NCBI GenBank assembly: GCA_964196055.1
Contig: CAXMSF010000351.1
Location: 1-8,028 of the forward strand
Direction of reading: 5' to 3'
Length of the DNA: 8,028 nt
Source: JAFDEI01 sp964196055
Lineage (GTDB): Bacteria > Myxococcota_A > UBA9160 > SMWR01
Part shown: positions 7,011-8,028 of the stretch, piece by piece
How positions within the stretch are numbered: the stretch's first letter is position 1
How the letters are laid out: every line of letters starts with the position of its first letter
Notes under the pieces: model-generated
Database searches by the model: none
What the model was told of the DNA's origin: nothing
What the model saw: the letters and a program-made list of their open reading frames with translations, nothing else
Program-made: the position numbers and the translations under genes

Positions 7011-7360
7011 AGCATCTGCTGCTGAAATTCGAACCAATCATCTGGCTGCTCTTCGGCCAGGGCATCCTGCTCGGCACGTTGCTCCTCACCGGTTGGGTGC
7101 TCGTGATCGGCGTGCTCGCGCCGCTGGGGATCGCGCCGCTGCTGAGCTTCTCGAACGCGCACGAGCTCGCCGCGACCCTGATCGGTCGGGTCGTGCTTGC
7201 GGGGCTCATTGCGTTGCCGCTGTGGAAGGGCGCGCATCACATGCGCCACACCTTCATCGACCTGGGTGGCGCGGATCGCGACGCGACCATTGCACCGCTG
7301 CTCTACCTGATCGCACTCGCGGGCAGCGTCGCGGGAGTGCTGGCCGTCATCCGGCTCTGA
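7007..7360 (+). CDS. frdD: Fumarate reductase membrane anchor FrdD
   Basis: A 117-residue membrane protein, close to the E. coli FrdD length of 119. Its ATG at 7007 overlaps the frdC stop in ATGA, suggesting translational coupling; GGGAG at 6992-6996 is a possible RBS. Three hydrophobic segments lie at about 11-38, 55-75 and 95-115. EPIIWLLFG (9-17) matches the E. coli EPVFWGLFG region, keeping Trp (W13) and Phe (F16) near the quinone. GRVVLAGLIALPLWKGAHHMRH (residues 60-81, key residues G60, R61, P71, L72, W73, H77) matches the E. coli segment with PLWCGLHRMHH. There the E. coli His-Arg pair is H77-H78 here, with R80 two residues later. It completes the four-subunit complex, and no further sdh/frd gene follows. 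Confidence 0.9.
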   Translation: MKHLLLKFEPIIWLLFGQGILLGTLLLTGWVLVIGVLAPLGIAPLLSFSNAHELAATLIGRVVLAGLIALPLWKGAHHMRHTFIDLGGADRDATIAPLLYLIALAGSVAGVLAVIRL

Positions 7361-7416
7361 TCCCACGCGCCGCCGCCGCGGCTTGCCAACCCGCCCGCGT
7401 GCTACGCTGCGTCGCC
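7361..7416 (+). promoter_or_regulatory. Short gap after frdD with possible promoter for the CoA-transferase
   Basis: These 56 nt separate frdD from the CoA-transferase gene. A GC-rich self-complementary GCCGCGGC (7375-7382) has no following T-run, so no terminator is called. TGCTACGCT (7400-7408) resembles an extended -10 element, 8 nt before the ATG at 7417; TTGCCA (7383-7388) is a poor -35 because the spacer is only 14 nt. No purine-rich RBS precedes the ATG. A leaderless transcript is possible but unproven, as is read-through from frd. Confidence 0.25.
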
Positions 7417-8028
7417 ATGCCCGGTCGCGTCCTCGAAGGCATTCGGATTCTCGACCTCACCCGTGTGGTTGCGGGCCCGTTCGCGACCGCAGTGATGGCC
7501 GACCTCGGCGCAGATGTCGTCAAGATCGAACGCCCCGGAACCGGTGACGACTATCGGTACGGGCCTTCGCGCAAGGGCGAGACTTCGCTGTCGTTTCAGA
7601 ACACGAATCGCGGCAAACGTTCGGTCACACTCGATCTGCGCCACGCGGAGGGCCGCGATCTCTTCCTGCGGCTCGTGGAACGCGCCGATGCGGTGGTGGA
7701 GAACTTCCGTTCGGGATGGCTTGCGAAACAGGGACTCTCGGCGGCCGTCATCCAGGCGCGCAATCCGCGCTGTGTGGTTGCCTCACTGTCCGGCTTCGGC
7801 GCGACCGGCCCGTGGGCCGGCCGTGCTTCGTACGACATCATCGCCCAGGCCGCGGGTGGCTTGCTCGCGATGACGGGCTTCGAAGACGGCCCACCGGTCC
7901 GCGGCGGCGGAGCGCTCGCGGATTTCGTCGGGGGTCTCTATCTCGGGCTCGGCGTGGTGGCCGCGATCCTGGAGCGCGAGCGGACGGGGACGGCGCGTGT
8001 ACTCGACCTCTCGAATCAGGACGCGGTC
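7417..8028 (+). CDS. Family III (CaiB/BaiF) acyl-CoA transferase, C-terminal part beyond window edge
   Basis: The frame runs from ATG 7417 to the right edge: 204 residues, about half of a usual ~400-residue protein. Members move CoA between an acyl-CoA and a carboxylic acid through an aspartyl-CoA thioester. The opening L6-EGIRILDLTRVVAGP (to 21), GADVVKIERP (31-40), NRGKRSVTLDL (64-74) and ADAVVENFR (90-98) are hallmarks of the family. SYDIIAQA (138-145) follows, then D169 in ALADFVGG, the expected catalytic aspartate. Start choice rests on the family N-terminus, since no RBS is visible. The substrate cannot be told: relatives act on carnitine, oxalate/formate, succinate/malate, bile acids and 2-methylacyl-CoA racemisation. 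It follows frdD by 56 nt on the same strand, so co-transcription is possible. A succinate link would be only a guess from proximity. Confidence 0.92.
   Translation, partial: MPGRVLEGIRILDLTRVVAGPFATAVMADLGADVVKIERPGTGDDYRYGPSRKGETSLSFQNTNRGKRSVTLDLRHAEGRDLFLRLVERADAVVENFRSGWLAKQGLSAAVIQARNPRCVVASLSGFGATGPWAGRASYDIIAQAAGGLLAMTGFEDGPPVRGGGALADFVGGLYLGLGVVAAILERERTGTARVLDLSNQDAV

Noticed and set aside
7371..7390. GC-rich self-complementary stretch after frdD as a terminator
   Set aside because: Short stem with almost no loop and no T-run after it.

Overview
The window is GC-rich bacterial DNA with G or C at most third codon positions, which leaves long open antisense and off-frame reading frames under the real genes. 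The gene set (HAE3/MMPL-like RND exporter, GRHPR-like hydroxyacid dehydrogenase, membrane-anchored NYN protein, E. coli-type fumarate reductase, family III CoA-transferase) would fit a deltaproteobacterial-type lineage such as Myxococcota or Binatota. That placement is an impression from protein style, not a demonstrated assignment. I see no phage, IS element, CRISPR array, tRNA or rRNA.

Layout. (1) 1-2055, minus strand: the first 685 residues of an RND-superfamily exporter, cut by the left edge. (2) 2056-2302: divergent intergenic region. (3) 2303-3271, plus strand: an NAD(P)-dependent D-2-hydroxyacid dehydrogenase of the glyoxylate/hydroxypyruvate reductase group. (4) 3284-3826, minus strand: a small NYN/PIN-fold protein with an N-terminal hydrophobic segment, convergent with gene 3 across a 12-bp gap. 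(5) 3827-4099: a second divergent intergenic region with three evenly spaced CTGCAC motifs and a small hairpin. (6) 4100-7360, plus strand: frdABCD, a tightly packed four-gene operon with 1-nt (A/B) and 4-nt (C/D) overlaps and a 2-nt B/C gap. (7) 7417-8028, plus strand: the first 204 residues of a family III (CaiB/BaiF) CoA-transferase, cut by the right edge.

The centre of the window is the complex II operon. FrdA carries the flavinylation histidine and the fumarate/succinate catalytic residues. FrdB carries all eleven cysteines needed for its [2Fe-2S], [4Fe-4S] and [3Fe-4S] clusters. FrdC and FrdD are two separate three-helix anchors of the E. coli fumarate reductase type, not the SdhC/SdhD or single-cytochrome-b types. 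FrdA has the FrdA-type glutamate near the flavin where E. coli SdhA has glutamine, but several quinone-site residues of the anchors differ from E. coli. The direction of the enzyme in vivo (fumarate reduction or succinate oxidation) therefore cannot be read from the sequence alone.

The flanking genes could plausibly be metabolic neighbours: the dehydrogenase would reduce glyoxylate or hydroxypyruvate, and the CoA-transferase might use succinate or another acyl-CoA partner. They are separate transcription units or only loosely linked, so no dedicated pathway is demonstrated. I did not find a clearly new biological system. The most unusual points are the altered quinone site of the Frd anchors, the missing canonical Asp-Tyr relay pair in the RND exporter, and the membrane-tethered NYN protein.
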